A stretch of 64,000 nucleotides of DNA from positions 371,098 to 435,097 of the forward strand of contig NZ_JFKB01000002.1 in NCBI RefSeq assembly GCF_002115745.1, in the 5' to 3' direction. Position numbers and translations under genes: made by a program. Positions within the stretch are counted from its first letter, which is position 1, and each line of letters starts with the position of its first letter. The stretch is from Thalassospira alkalitolerans (GTDB lineage: Bacteria; Pseudomonadota; Alphaproteobacteria; Rhodospirillales; Thalassospiraceae). Below the pieces are notes generated by a model that was not told where the DNA came from, did not search any database, and was given only the letters and a program-made list of their open reading frames with translations. Of this stretch, positions 1-6,220 are shown piece by piece.

Positions 1-23
1 GCTTGGGGGTAAGGCGTTCGCGT

Positions 24-524
24 CTAGCCATAAACCGCACTCAGCTCCGTGCCGAAGGGTTGCAGGATTTCGACAAAGGCTTCGCCGTGCTGAGGGAACT
101 GTTCGGCAACATAATCGCCAAGGCGTTTGATGACATCTTGGGCAACGGCCAGTTCGGAGATTTTCGGCGATGCACGACCAGCGGCGTTGATCGTTTTGTT
201 GAAGGCATCTGCCAGACCGGCAAGGGCTTCGGCCTTGTCCATTGGCTTGATGTCCTTGGCAGTTTTCAAATCCTCAATCACCGCCAGATGCAGTTGCACA
301 TAATCCTCAACCAGCATCGTGACCATGTTGTCCGTGCCGGTGCTGGCCATGCTGGCAGCGGTTCTGGATCGGTCCCAGCAATCGCCTTCGGCACCGGCCT
401 GAGATTTCCAGCGTCGAACCGTGCCGACAGAAACGCCGATGCGTTCGGCCACTTTGGTCAGATCGTAGCGGTCGAAAACGTAAAGGGCGCGTGCGCGGGA
501 TTTGATCTCGGGCGCATGCGCCAT
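24..524 (-). CDS. DUF1804 family phage protein (small-terminase-like)
   Basis: This 166-residue protein resembles the DUF1804 family found next to lysis and packaging genes in Mu-like phages. Residues 17-42 form a predicted helix-turn-helix (DLTKVAERIGVSVGTVRRWK), as in small terminase subunits and other DNA-binding phage proteins; the rest looks helical. Its ATG shares one base with the TAA of the upstream 73-residue gene (TAATG), so translation is probably coupled. It is the last complete gene before the left edge, where terminase and head genes would follow in a Mu-like map. The packaging role is inferred from position and the HTH, not from any catalytic motif. Confidence 0.7.
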   Translation of the reverse strand: MAHAPEIKSRARALYVFDRYDLTKVAERIGVSVGTVRRWKSQAGAEGDCWDRSRTAASMASTGTDNMVTMLVEDYVQLHLAVIEDLKTAKDIKPMDKAEALAGLADAFNKTINAAGRASPKISELAVAQDVIKRLGDYVAEQFPQHGEAFVEILQPFGTELSAVYG

Positions 525-745
525 TACACGCCTCCGGTACTGGCTTTGAAGCCTGCGATCACACCGGCAATGGTGGCGCTGATCACACCACCTGATATGG
601 CACCGTTAATGGCCGCCCGTTTTTCGACATTGCGTAAACGGCTATCCATGCCGTCAACCTTGCCCGAAAGCTCGGTGACATTATTGCTGATGCCATGCAA
701 CAGCCCTTTAATTTCACCCAACTGATAACTCACATCATCGACCAC
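524..745 (-). CDS. Small membrane protein in lysis cluster (holin/XhlA-like)
   Basis: This 73-residue protein has an N-terminal heptad-rich helix (about residues 5-42, LGEIKGLLHGISNNVTELSGKV) and one C-terminal hydrophobic segment (about 47-68, rich in Gly, Ala and Ile). That coiled-coil-plus-one-membrane-helix layout matches small phage proteins that accompany holins, such as XhlA-like proteins. It lies between the 3-TM holin-like gene, 4 bases away, and the DUF1804 gene, which it overlaps by one base. A lysis role is inferred from layout and neighbours only; no residue-level signature identifies the family. Confidence 0.6.
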   Translation of the reverse strand: MVDDVSYQLGEIKGLLHGISNNVTELSGKVDGMDSRLRNVEKRAAINGAISGGVISATIAGVIAGFKASTGGV

Positions 746-749
746 TTTT

Positions 750-1325
750 TTACCCCTTAATTTTCTTGATTACGCCGTTGACCAAGCTGTTGGCATTACC
801 CCATGCGCCACCTTCTGCGCGGGCTCGTTTCTCATGACCTCGGTGCCATGACGCGATGCCAAGAACCGCTAGTGGGATCAGCCAGAATGTCTCGGGAACT
901 GCGTTAAAGACTGACAGCGCAATTCCCACGCCATCACCTTTCAAAATCGCGACACCAAGACATGCTGCGAGAAAGGCCCATGCAGTGGCACTGGCAAACC
1001 CCCAGTAGGGTCGCCACCCTGACACCCACCAATCGTCTGACTTTGCCTCAGTTTGCATCGTCTCGTTCACTGCCTTGATGTCGGCGGTGGCGGATTGAAT
1101 GACGGCTTTTGCGAGATCGGTTTGGTTCTCGATCTCGAATTTGCGGATTTTTACCAAAGCATCAGGATCGGAGTTGATCGCTTGGGCGATTTTATCGGGC
1201 TCTGGCTCTACCCCGAACAACGAGGCCAACCCAGCACCGATAGCTCCACCGGCAGGGCCGAGTAAGGCCGTTCCGACAAGCGGAGCGGCTTTGGAAACCA
1301 GATTGCCAATGTCTCCCCAGTTCAT
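750..1325 (-). CDS. Holin of the 3-TM phage holin family
   Basis: This 191-residue protein has a glycine-rich amphipathic N-terminus (residues 15-38), a charged middle helix (55-95), a WRPYWG motif near 104-109, and two or three hydrophobic helices between about 107 and 160, ending in a basic tail. The WRPYWGF motif before the membrane helices is typical of the 3-TM holin family of phages and gene-transfer agents. Such holins open the inner membrane so the endolysin can reach the wall. The start codon overlaps the stop of the endolysin gene upstream (ATGA), giving an endolysin-holin-accessory protein lysis cassette. Confidence 0.8.
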   Translation of the reverse strand: MNWGDIGNLVSKAAPLVGTALLGPAGGAIGAGLASLFGVEPEPDKIAQAINSDPDALVKIRKFEIENQTDLAKAVIQSATADIKAVNETMQTEAKSDDWWVSGWRPYWGFASATAWAFLAACLGVAILKGDGVGIALSVFNAVPETFWLIPLAVLGIASWHRGHEKRARAEGGAWGNANSLVNGVIKKIKG

Positions 1326-1807
1326 GACAACCCCGGCGCATAGAATTTGCCGTTGTAATGCAGGATTTCACGGCGGTTTTCTGAAATGCTGGCATAGGAA
1401 ACATGCACCCAGCCCGACGAAGGGTCGCCCGGCACATAGCATTCAAGGATCAACTGATCGAAATCGAGGTTCTCGGAGATCCATTTAGCGATCTCGTAAT
1501 TGGTGAAACCGGCAATCTCGAAATCAACAGCCTCTCCCTTGGTGTGCTGGCTGTTCGGATTTGTGCTGCCGACTGCGGTGTTGAGTGCCGGGCACCGATA
1601 GAAGCTCGACGGGACGATGGGGGCGCGAAACTGCGCCCGCACCGGTTCAAGAATATGTTCGGCAACACGAACCATTGCCGGGATCAGCTCAAGCGGAGGG
1701 GTGTTGTCGATCCCGTGACGCATGGCGACATTCGATTTGACCGCTTCACGAAGCGTGAAATGCGTCGAAAGGCGCTGGTTCAGTTCATCTGGTGAAAGCG
1801 GGGACAT
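1322..1807 (-). CDS. Endolysin, peptidase M15 type (D-Ala-D-Ala carboxypeptidase-like)
   Basis: This 161-residue protein carries the zinc-binding pattern of M15 peptidases: SQHTKGEAVDFEI gives H88 and D95, and GWVHVSY gives H135. The SSFYRCPALN segment at 67-76 is typical of the phage M15A subgroup. It has no signal peptide, so release through the neighbouring holin is expected. It would cleave peptidoglycan cross-links or stem peptides at the end of the lytic cycle. It is the first gene of the lysis cassette, placed 66 bases after the Mor-like activator gene, where Mu-type phages begin activator-dependent transcription; a middle promoter may lie in that gap. Confidence 0.85.
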   Translation of the reverse strand: MSPLSPDELNQRLSTHFTLREAVKSNVAMRHGIDNTPPLELIPAMVRVAEHILEPVRAQFRAPIVPSSFYRCPALNTAVGSTNPNSQHTKGEAVDFEIAGFTNYEIAKWISENLDFDQLILECYVPGDPSSGWVHVSYASISENRREILHYNGKFYAPGLS

Positions 1808-1873
1808 TTGAGGGCCTCAATGCAAGCGGTAATGTTCGGTTGCATTGAAGGTCGCTCGACAGACTGATAAAAA

Positions 1874-2284
1874 TTAGTCTGAAAATTTCAGGGTAGATGC
1901 CGAAATATCATCAAAAAGAGAGGTTTGACGGTCATCGGTCCAGCCTGCATCGCTCAGGATTTGATACACGCGGCGTTCGGTGCATCCTGTGCGCAGGGCA
2001 ATTTGACGGCGGCTCATATTCTCGGATGCGAGACGGTAAATCAAGAGGCGACGTTTGCGCGGGCTGATAAAGGACATCGGAACGGTGATGTGATTACCGC
2101 CGAATTCAAGCGAAATCGCGGCTGCATCATCGGGGCCGATGACCAATAACTCATGGTTTTCCGTTACTTTTTTCGGAATATAGAGGACGGTACCGGGGAA
2201 GGTTTCGACAAGGCGCATGGCAGCACGTTGCGAAACCAGTTTCGCAACGTCCTCAATCCCGTATGTCGAACCGATTTCCGGCAT
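1874..2284 (-). CDS. Mor/C-family transcriptional activator
   Basis: This protein of about 136 residues matches the Mor activator family of Mu-like phages. It has an N-terminal dimerisation part with an IGPDDAAAISLEFGG-like segment and a C-terminal HTH (SRRQIALRTGCTERRVYQIL). In Mu, Mor turns on middle transcription and so leads to late-gene expression. The ATG at 2284 sits directly after the TGA of gemA; an in-frame GTG four codons earlier (2296) would overlap gemA. The lysis genes start just downstream, which fits a middle/late switch. The closest family member was not searched. Confidence 0.8.
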   Translation of the reverse strand: MPEIGSTYGIEDVAKLVSQRAAMRLVETFPGTVLYIPKKVTENHELLVIGPDDAAAISLEFGGNHITVPMSFISPRKRRLLIYRLASENMSRRQIALRTGCTERRVYQILSDAGWTDDRQTSLFDDISASTLKFSD

Positions 2285-2285
2285 A

Positions 2286-2717
2286 TCAGTCAGCACCCCC
2301 GGCTTTTACGCGGTGATCCCAATCCTTAAGCGCCTCGATCACCGGGGCGGCTTCGTCATAGGTCAGCCAGTCCAGTTGCCGAATATTGGCAAACTGGCGA
2401 CCATTCAGGTGTTTGTTGACGAAAACCAGCAAGGCGGCATCTGTGTCGGTCGCACTCAGCGCCCCGGCTTTCTTGAGACTGCCCCACAGCGCCCAAATCT
2501 TGCGGACAAACCCTTTGGCCGATGGTTTGAACCCGACACGGGTGCCGTTCAGATGCGCGACGATCTTGCGCATTTCCGAATCCGCGCAGTCACCAAGGCT
2601 GGCTTTGCCGGTGACCTGAAGCACCAACGCCTCATGCGCATCACGATCTATGCCGCGTTCCTTTTCAGCAGCACGGATTTGACGGTTGAGTGCTTGCCAT
2701 GTGGAGGATTTAGACAT
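2286..2717 (-). CDS. gemA: GemA-like regulatory protein (DUF1018, Mu gp16 family)
   Basis: This 143-residue protein belongs to the GemA/DUF1018 family found just before mor in Mu-like phages. It is built of helices with the family's pattern of a K/R-rich N-terminus, a GFKPSAKGFVRKIWALW core and an FANIRQLDWLTYDEAAPVIEAL C-terminal part. In Mu, GemA alters host gene expression and DNA relaxation. I chose the ATG at 2717 because GGAGG sits 6 bases upstream; an earlier in-frame start at 2732 has no such support. The RBS and start codon lie in a strong hairpin that the preceding gene's ribosomes must cross (see the separate entry), so translation is probably coupled. Confidence 0.8.
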   Translation of the reverse strand: MSKSSTWQALNRQIRAAEKERGIDRDAHEALVLQVTGKASLGDCADSEMRKIVAHLNGTRVGFKPSAKGFVRKIWALWGSLKKAGALSATDTDAALLVFVNKHLNGRQFANIRQLDWLTYDEAAPVIEALKDWDHRVKAGGAD

Positions 2718-2730
2718 TGCTATCCTCCAC
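2701..2730 (-). promoter_or_regulatory. Hairpin sequestering the gemA ribosome-binding site
   Basis: Bases 2701-2709 and 2722-2730 are a perfect 9-bp inverted repeat (GTGGAGGAT / ATCCTCCAC). In the minus-strand mRNA the 5' arm contains the gemA Shine-Dalgarno GGAGG and the 12-nt loop holds the AUG. The upstream gene's stop codon (TAA at 2710-2712) lies in the same hairpin, so ribosomes finishing that gene would open it. The arms and codons are read directly; the regulatory effect is inferred. Confidence 0.65.
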
Positions 2731-3120
2731 AATCTCCAACTCTGGGAAGTGCTTTTTCAGGTGCGCGATCAGTGACCGAGGGCTGGTCCACATTGGAGAG
2801 AAACACACGGTTTCCAGCGCAGTCATCTGATCAGCTTCCCTTTTTCCAAAAGCCTTTTTGAGTTCGGAGTGTTTTTTGATAGGCCATGCCCTGCGGCGCA
2901 TCGGGAACCAAAATCGAGCTTCTGGGTAGAGCGGCTTCCCATTCTTTGCGCGGAACCATTTACCTTTGATTTCGCCATTTACGTGAACCAAAGTCACAAG
3001 GCGTTCACGATCAATGCTTTTGGTAAGCGTCAACTCATAGCCATCAGCCTGCACCTTGATCTTTCCGAAAACACCCTTGAGGGTTTCTTCTATCTGTTTC
3101 CATTTATCGGGATCAGGCAT
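2710..3120 (-). CDS. Hypothetical Mu-like prophage protein
   Basis: This protein of about 136 residues has no family I recognise. It shows an N-terminal beta-rich part (KIKVQADGYELTLTKS) followed by a basic stretch (FPMRRRAWPIKKHSELKKAFGKR) and a C-terminal part with Trp and Phe (CFSPMWTSPRSLIAHLKKHFP). The ATG at 3120 is preceded by AGAGGG and overlaps the end of the upstream gene; a longer in-frame start at 3159 lies inside that gene. It is expected to be translated together with gemA, which it overlaps by 8 bases. The basic centre suggests nucleic-acid contact, but that is only a guess. Confidence 0.6.
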   Translation of the reverse strand: MPDPDKWKQIEETLKGVFGKIKVQADGYELTLTKSIDRERLVTLVHVNGEIKGKWFRAKNGKPLYPEARFWFPMRRRAWPIKKHSELKKAFGKREADQMTALETVCFSPMWTSPRSLIAHLKKHFPELEIVEDSNV

Positions 3121-3328
3121 TGGTTTTTCCCTCTTTTGGCTCAATCCGTCCCATTGCAAATGCCAATGGTCCGAAAAACAGGATCAAGGTCCGGTCGGCG
3201 ATTTCAAATCCAACCGCCCATGCCGCTAGAAATTGCTTGATAGCCATCCAGCAGAACCATTTTTTACCAATTTTATAGGCGACGCAGTTGTAGCCATATG
3301 TCCGGCCTTCAAGTTTCAATTTGCTCAC
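3113..3328 (-). CDS. Small hypothetical prophage membrane protein
   Basis: This 71-residue protein has a basic N-terminus (MSKLKLEGRTYGY) and a long hydrophobic centre (about residues 24-60, WFCWMAIKQFLAAWAVGFEI then LILFFGPLAFAMG) that could form one or two membrane helices. Its start overlaps the end of the preceding 90-residue gene by 4 bases and its end overlaps the next gene by 8 bases, so it is a real link in the operon. I do not recognise a family. A superinfection or membrane role is possible but unsupported. Confidence 0.55.
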   Translation of the reverse strand: MSKLKLEGRTYGYNCVAYKIGKKWFCWMAIKQFLAAWAVGFEIADRTLILFFGPLAFAMGRIEPKEGKTNA

Positions 3329-3597
3329 TGTTGCTCTCCCGGTGTTTGGGCTTTTGCCTTGGCGATCATCTGTTCAAGCGGTGTTGGCGGCAGTTTCTTT
3401 GCGATCTCGTTCTTTGGTGCATAGCGGGCGAGATATCGGCGTTGTGCTTTCAGCCACGCCTTGTATGGCCAGCCGCTTCGACACCCCCACGGATAGGCCT
3501 TTTGGACAGCTTTTTTGCGTTCATCGAACGAAGCGTTCACTCGAATGTTGTTATGAACCTTCGAAATGATGGATATTGCTTTGTGTTCCCAAGTCAC
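3325..3597 (-). CDS. Hypothetical prophage protein, basic
   Basis: This 90-residue protein has many Lys, Arg and Trp residues and a conserved-looking centre (AYPWGCRSGWPYKAWLKAQRRYLARY, residues 34-59). It resembles small uncharacterised proteins of phage early regions, but I cannot name a family. The start overlaps the stop of the ASCH gene (ATGA at 3594-3597) and the end overlaps the next gene, so it is co-translated. The basic character suggests DNA or RNA contact; this is inferred from composition alone. Confidence 0.5.
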   Translation of the reverse strand: MTWEHKAISIISKVHNNIRVNASFDERKKAVQKAYPWGCRSGWPYKAWLKAQRRYLARYAPKNEIAKKLPPTPLEQMIAKAKAQTPGEQQ

Positions 3598-3980
3598 GAC
3601 GCCCTCACTTTCAGAAGGCTGAAATCGATGTCAGGCGTGAAGAAGCCGAGCTTTCCCTTGCAGGGCACGAACTCAAGCGGTGTCGGGTTGACCAGGACAA
3701 ATCCGTAAGGACCGAAAAACCACTCGCTGTGCATCGATGTGACGCAATCCGTAATGGTGGCCATCCCCACAATCCCGCCGAGCGGGCTGTCTGGATGCTC
3801 GGCGGTAAACTCCCGGCGTTCAGCAGCCTTTCCGTCGAAGGTGGCGCTGGCATGGATCAGAAACGATCCACGAAAACGGGTTAGCCACGAACGGTTTTCC
3901 ACCGGCTTGCCGTCAAAAAGAATGTGGTGTGGCCATGGCTGGCGGATGCTCAGTGCAATTCTGGGAAACTGGAACGTCAT
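3594..3980 (-). CDS. ASCH domain protein
   Basis: This protein of 128 residues has the ASCH pattern throughout: LSIRQPWPHHIL near the N-terminus, GKPVENRSW, FRGSFLIHAS, a central GGIVGMATITDCV strand pair and a C-terminal FFGPYGFVL / VPCKGKLGFF. ASCH domains have the PUA-like fold and bind RNA or modified bases. The ATG at 3980 overlaps the methyltransferase stop (ATGA) and has GGAGAGG upstream; the longer start at 4016 is inside that gene. Its position right after an adenine methyltransferase makes binding of a modified base an attractive, untested idea. Confidence 0.8.
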   Translation of the reverse strand: MTFQFPRIALSIRQPWPHHILFDGKPVENRSWLTRFRGSFLIHASATFDGKAAERREFTAEHPDSPLGGIVGMATITDCVTSMHSEWFFGPYGFVLVNPTPLEFVPCKGKLGFFTPDIDFSLLKVRAS

Positions 3981-4633
3981 GCTGCCTCTCCAAATTTGTC
4001 GACCTGATTGCCCCATGCGGTCCAGCCTTTGCGGCGCTGGCGGGCAAACAGTTCGATGTAAGGACCATCGAACATCGTTTCGATCCGGTCATATTGCTCA
4101 TCGGGCTTGCGGGAATGTTCCCGTGACGCGGCGCGGATTTCATCGTCCGGCCACCACTCGATCCAGTCGCGCACGGACCTCACCCCCTCTGGCACGCGAC
4201 CCATGCCGAACAGATCGTCTGGCAGTTCTGATTTCAGGGATGGGTTGCCCCGCGTACACATCAGGCAGGGCTCAAGGTTCTTGCGCGTGCCATACCCGCC
4301 ACCAAAGGCATACTTGCCGGTTTTGGGATTGAACTTCCGCCATTCCCAGCCCAGCGAAGCGTATTCAAAGCCAAGGGCTTCGATGACCGGGTTCCAGTGC
4401 GGCATGAGCGGCCATGTCACCCACATCAGCAAAACGCAATCCTTTGCGGCCAGATTGGCCAACGGAAACTGCTTGATCTCTTCAATGCTCATGCAGTCAT
4501 AGTGCGCCTTAGCATTCTTTGCCTCGCCAAGCGCCGACCAGTTCTTGAAGTCCCATGGGAAGTCCACAAGGATGACGGGAAAACCACCAACCGGACGGAT
4601 TTTGGCAAAGTGTTTGGCGAGTTGCTTACTCAC
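3977..4633 (-). CDS. MT-A70 family adenine N6-methyltransferase
   Basis: This 218-residue protein matches phage MT-A70 methyltransferases: VILVDFPWDF holds the catalytic tetrad, followed by HYDCMSIEEIKQFPLANLAAKD, LLMWVTWPLMPH, and a C-terminal IELFARQRRKGWTAWGNQ typical of the family. The tetrad is DFPW rather than the usual DPPW, which may affect activity. I chose the GTG at 4633, which overlaps the TAA of the zinc-ribbon ORF and has GGAG 9 bases upstream; the longer start at 4723 runs through that ORF. It probably methylates phage DNA against host restriction; that is known for the family, not shown here. Confidence 0.8.
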   Translation of the reverse strand: MSKQLAKHFAKIRPVGGFPVILVDFPWDFKNWSALGEAKNAKAHYDCMSIEEIKQFPLANLAAKDCVLLMWVTWPLMPHWNPVIEALGFEYASLGWEWRKFNPKTGKYAFGGGYGTRKNLEPCLMCTRGNPSLKSELPDDLFGMGRVPEGVRSVRDWIEWWPDDEIRAASREHSRKPDEQYDRIETMFDGPYIELFARQRRKGWTAWGNQVDKFGEAA

Positions 4634-4751
4634 TGTCCTGATCTCCATCATCACTTTCGCGGGCCTTCCCATCGCCGTCACAAACATCGCAGGGCCATAT
4701 CCACAGCCATCCTTCACCTTCACAGGCAGGGCATTTGGTCTCGTGGGTCAT
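4626..4751 (-). CDS. 41-residue CxxCxGxG zinc-ribbon microprotein
   Basis: This short ORF encodes 41 residues with two DnaJ-type zinc motifs, CPACEGEG (7-14) and CDVCDGDG (21-28), and an acidic tail. A strong GGAGG lies 5 bases before the ATG, the start overlaps the upstream stop (ATGA), and the TAA overlaps the methyltransferase GTG. These overlaps and the paired CxxCxGxG motifs argue strongly that it is translated. Four cysteines could bind one zinc ion. Similar tiny proteins occur in phage early regions; the function is unknown. Automated callers with a length cut-off would miss it. Confidence 0.7.
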   Translation of the reverse strand: MTHETKCPACEGEGWLWIWPCDVCDGDGKARESDDGDQDSE

Positions 4752-5047
4752 TGTTGCCTCCGGGTTGCGCCCTCTAACGCCATGCGGTTAATCGCGGCCA
4801 CAAGAGACCGCCAATCGCCGTTGGCATCGAGGTAAGCGCGAATCAACTGTTCAGGATCAGTGGGAATTTGCAGGCTATTTTGCATAGCTTCCCCGGTCCT
4901 CAACGCTTGGTTCGCTTTGCGGATGGTTTCGAGAATGTGCTGCTTGCGCTTGGGATTGCGGCAACCGCGCACAAACCCCGCCGCCAGCACTGACAGATCG
5001 TTCAGTGCTTTCTCGGCGTTTGGGGTTTGTGAAACGGTCCTCTGCAT
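4748..5047 (-). CDS. Hypothetical prophage protein, helical
   Basis: This 99-residue protein looks all-helical (AEKALNDLSVLAAGFVRGC, KRKQHILETIRKANQALRTG, EQLIRAYLDANGDWRSLVAAINR). The C-terminal part is compact and may form a small DNA- or protein-binding bundle. It lies 3 bases after the GapR-like gene and overlaps the zinc-ribbon ORF by 4 bases. I do not recognise the family and cannot assign a function; the gene itself is well supported by spacing and coding pattern. Confidence 0.55.
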   Translation of the reverse strand: MQRTVSQTPNAEKALNDLSVLAAGFVRGCRNPKRKQHILETIRKANQALRTGEAMQNSLQIPTDPEQLIRAYLDANGDWRSLVAAINRMALEGATRRQQ

Positions 5048-5050
5048 GGT

Positions 5051-5296
5051 TCAGGACATCCCCAGCGCACGTTTGTAGGTTTCAAGAATTTCTTCCTGTT
5101 CGCTGCGCTGGTGGTCTTCCATTTTGCGAAGGCGGATTATGTCGCGCAGGATTTTCACGTCATAGCCAAGGGCTTTGGCTTCGCCGTAAACTTCCTTGAT
5201 GTCGGCCATCATGTTGGCCTTTTCTTCTTCCAGCCGTTCGATCCGCTCGACATATGAGGCGAGTTGATCTGCGGCTATGCCTCCTACTTCCGTCAT
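5051..5296 (-). CDS. DUF2312 / GapR-like nucleoid protein
   Basis: This 81-residue protein matches DUF2312 (GapR) along its length: DQLASYVERIERLEEEKANMMADI is the N-terminal coiled coil and EVYGEAKALGYDVKILRDIIRLRK is the hallmark segment, followed by an EQEEILETYKRALG tail. GapR is an alphaproteobacterial nucleoid protein that clamps overtwisted, AT-rich DNA and supports topoisomerases during replication. A phage copy could serve transpositional replication or disturb the host's own GapR. It follows the structured untranslated region, so it may depend on that leader for expression. Confidence 0.85.
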   Translation of the reverse strand: MTEVGGIAADQLASYVERIERLEEEKANMMADIKEVYGEAKALGYDVKILRDIIRLRKMEDHQRSEQEEILETYKRALGMS

Positions 5297-5739
5297 GTTT
5301 TGGTTCCTTGTTTGTGTTCTTTTTGCTCGGTCTTCAAACTCAGCGTTGGTGCGGGCCGGGCGCTACTCCGGCTAGGGTCTGGTCGGGTTTGAACCGACAT
5401 CTCCAGCTCGCAAAACAAACATCAGAGGCTATTGGCATAATGTTCGTCCCTATCGCGATACCGTCTCTTCCTGCCATGGAGAGATCGGCCCCCGCACTCG
5501 TCAGCACTGCGTGTCTGCTTTCCACGCCGCCGCACCGGAGAGACAAAGAGACGGGACTTGAACCCGCTTCTCGTAGCAGGGGCCGGGCTTCGCAGTGCTT
5601 GCAATCACTGCTAACCGTCGATGCATTTCCCACGGACGCGCCGTAACCAAATGGACCACTCTTTGTCTCACCGCTGAGGCGGTAACCGGGGCCGAACCAA
5701 AAACACTTGCAACAGGTCTGGACGGCCCCGGTTGGCTTC
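5297..5739 (-). ncRNA. Structured untranslated region with tRNA-like T-arms
   Basis: This 443-base gap lacks a convincing gene. On the minus strand it has a perfect 11-bp inverted repeat at about 5682-5692 and 5721-5731 (AACCGGGGCCG / CGGCCCCGGTT), a second at 5540-5550 and 5659-5669 (GAGACAAAGAG / CTCTTTGTCTC), and a 6-bp hairpin (GCAGTG / CACTGC) inside the second. Two T-arm-like hairpins occur: GCGGG-TTCAAGT-CCCGT directly before the second stem's 3' arm (5551-5567) and GTCGG-TTCAAAC-CCGAC (5381-5397). A full cloverleaf with anticodon arm could not be closed for either. It may be degenerate phage tRNAs or a tRNA-mimicking RNA. Confidence 0.5.
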
Positions 5740-5997
5740 TTAGGCACCAACGACTTTGCGTCGCGGTGCGGTCAGAAACTGTTTGAAATGCTCTACCGCC
5801 CGAATGGCGGCAAATTCGTCGTCGGCCTCCGGCACGCCGGGTACGAGCAAATCTTTGCTGTCTCGGGAATGCCGTGCGCGAACGGTCACTTTGTCTTTGA
5901 CCTCATCGCGCTTGCCTTCGATCAATTTGACGGCACCTTGTGGGACGCAGTCGCCAAATTCGATCAGGCCGCTTTGCCAGCAGTAAGCAAACATCAC
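5740..5997 (-). CDS. Hypothetical prophage protein
   Basis: This 85-residue protein has two N-terminal cysteines (FAYCWQSGLIEFGDCVP) and a charged, mostly hydrophilic body. Its ATG overlaps the TGA of the preceding gene (ATGA), which supports it as a real operon member. It is the last gene before the long structured untranslated region. I see no motif that names a family, so no function is given. Confidence 0.5.
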   Translation of the reverse strand: MMFAYCWQSGLIEFGDCVPQGAVKLIEGKRDEVKDKVTVRARHSRDSKDLLVPGVPEADDEFAAIRAVEHFKQFLTAPRRKVVGA

Positions 5998-6209
5998 GCT
6001 GCCTCCTGATCGGGGTTCTTGCGGTTGATTGCCCGTTCCGCAAACAGGCCATCGACAAGCCGGGGTTTGGCTGATGGGCTGCGATCCGGTTCGAACCCGT
6101 GCTGGATGGCAACGCTCAACGCGCCTTTTTCATGTCGGGCGATGACGTAGATCAGGTCATTGCCGATCAGTTCGACGCGGAATACGAGGCGCGGTTTGTT
6201 TTTTGACAT
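5994..6209 (-). CDS. Hypothetical prophage protein, basic beta-rich
   Basis: This protein of about 71 residues begins MSKNKPRLVFRVELIGNDLIYVIA and looks beta-rich and basic. The ATG at 6209 has GGGGGA five bases upstream; in-frame starts at 6221 and 6257 are less well supported and fall at or inside the DUF3164 gene. The end overlaps the next gene by 4 bases. The family is not recognised. Confidence 0.5.
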   Translation of the reverse strand: MSKNKPRLVFRVELIGNDLIYVIARHEKGALSVAIQHGFEPDRSPSAKPRLVDGLFAERAINRKNPDQEAA

Positions 6210-6220
6210 TTGATCCCCCA

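Noticed and set aside
3..725. A long plus-strand frame opposite the lysis genes
   Set aside because: It mirrors the well-supported DUF1804 and membrane-protein genes on the other strand.
5540..5669. A complete tRNA gene in the structured prophage region
   Set aside because: The T-arm and acceptor-like stem are clear, but the span is 130 nt and no normal D-arm plus 7-nt anticodon loop with U33 could be drawn.
5340..5750. A 136-codon minus-strand open frame across the same region
   Set aside because: It runs through the inverted repeats and T-arm hairpins and has no plausible ribosome site or family match.
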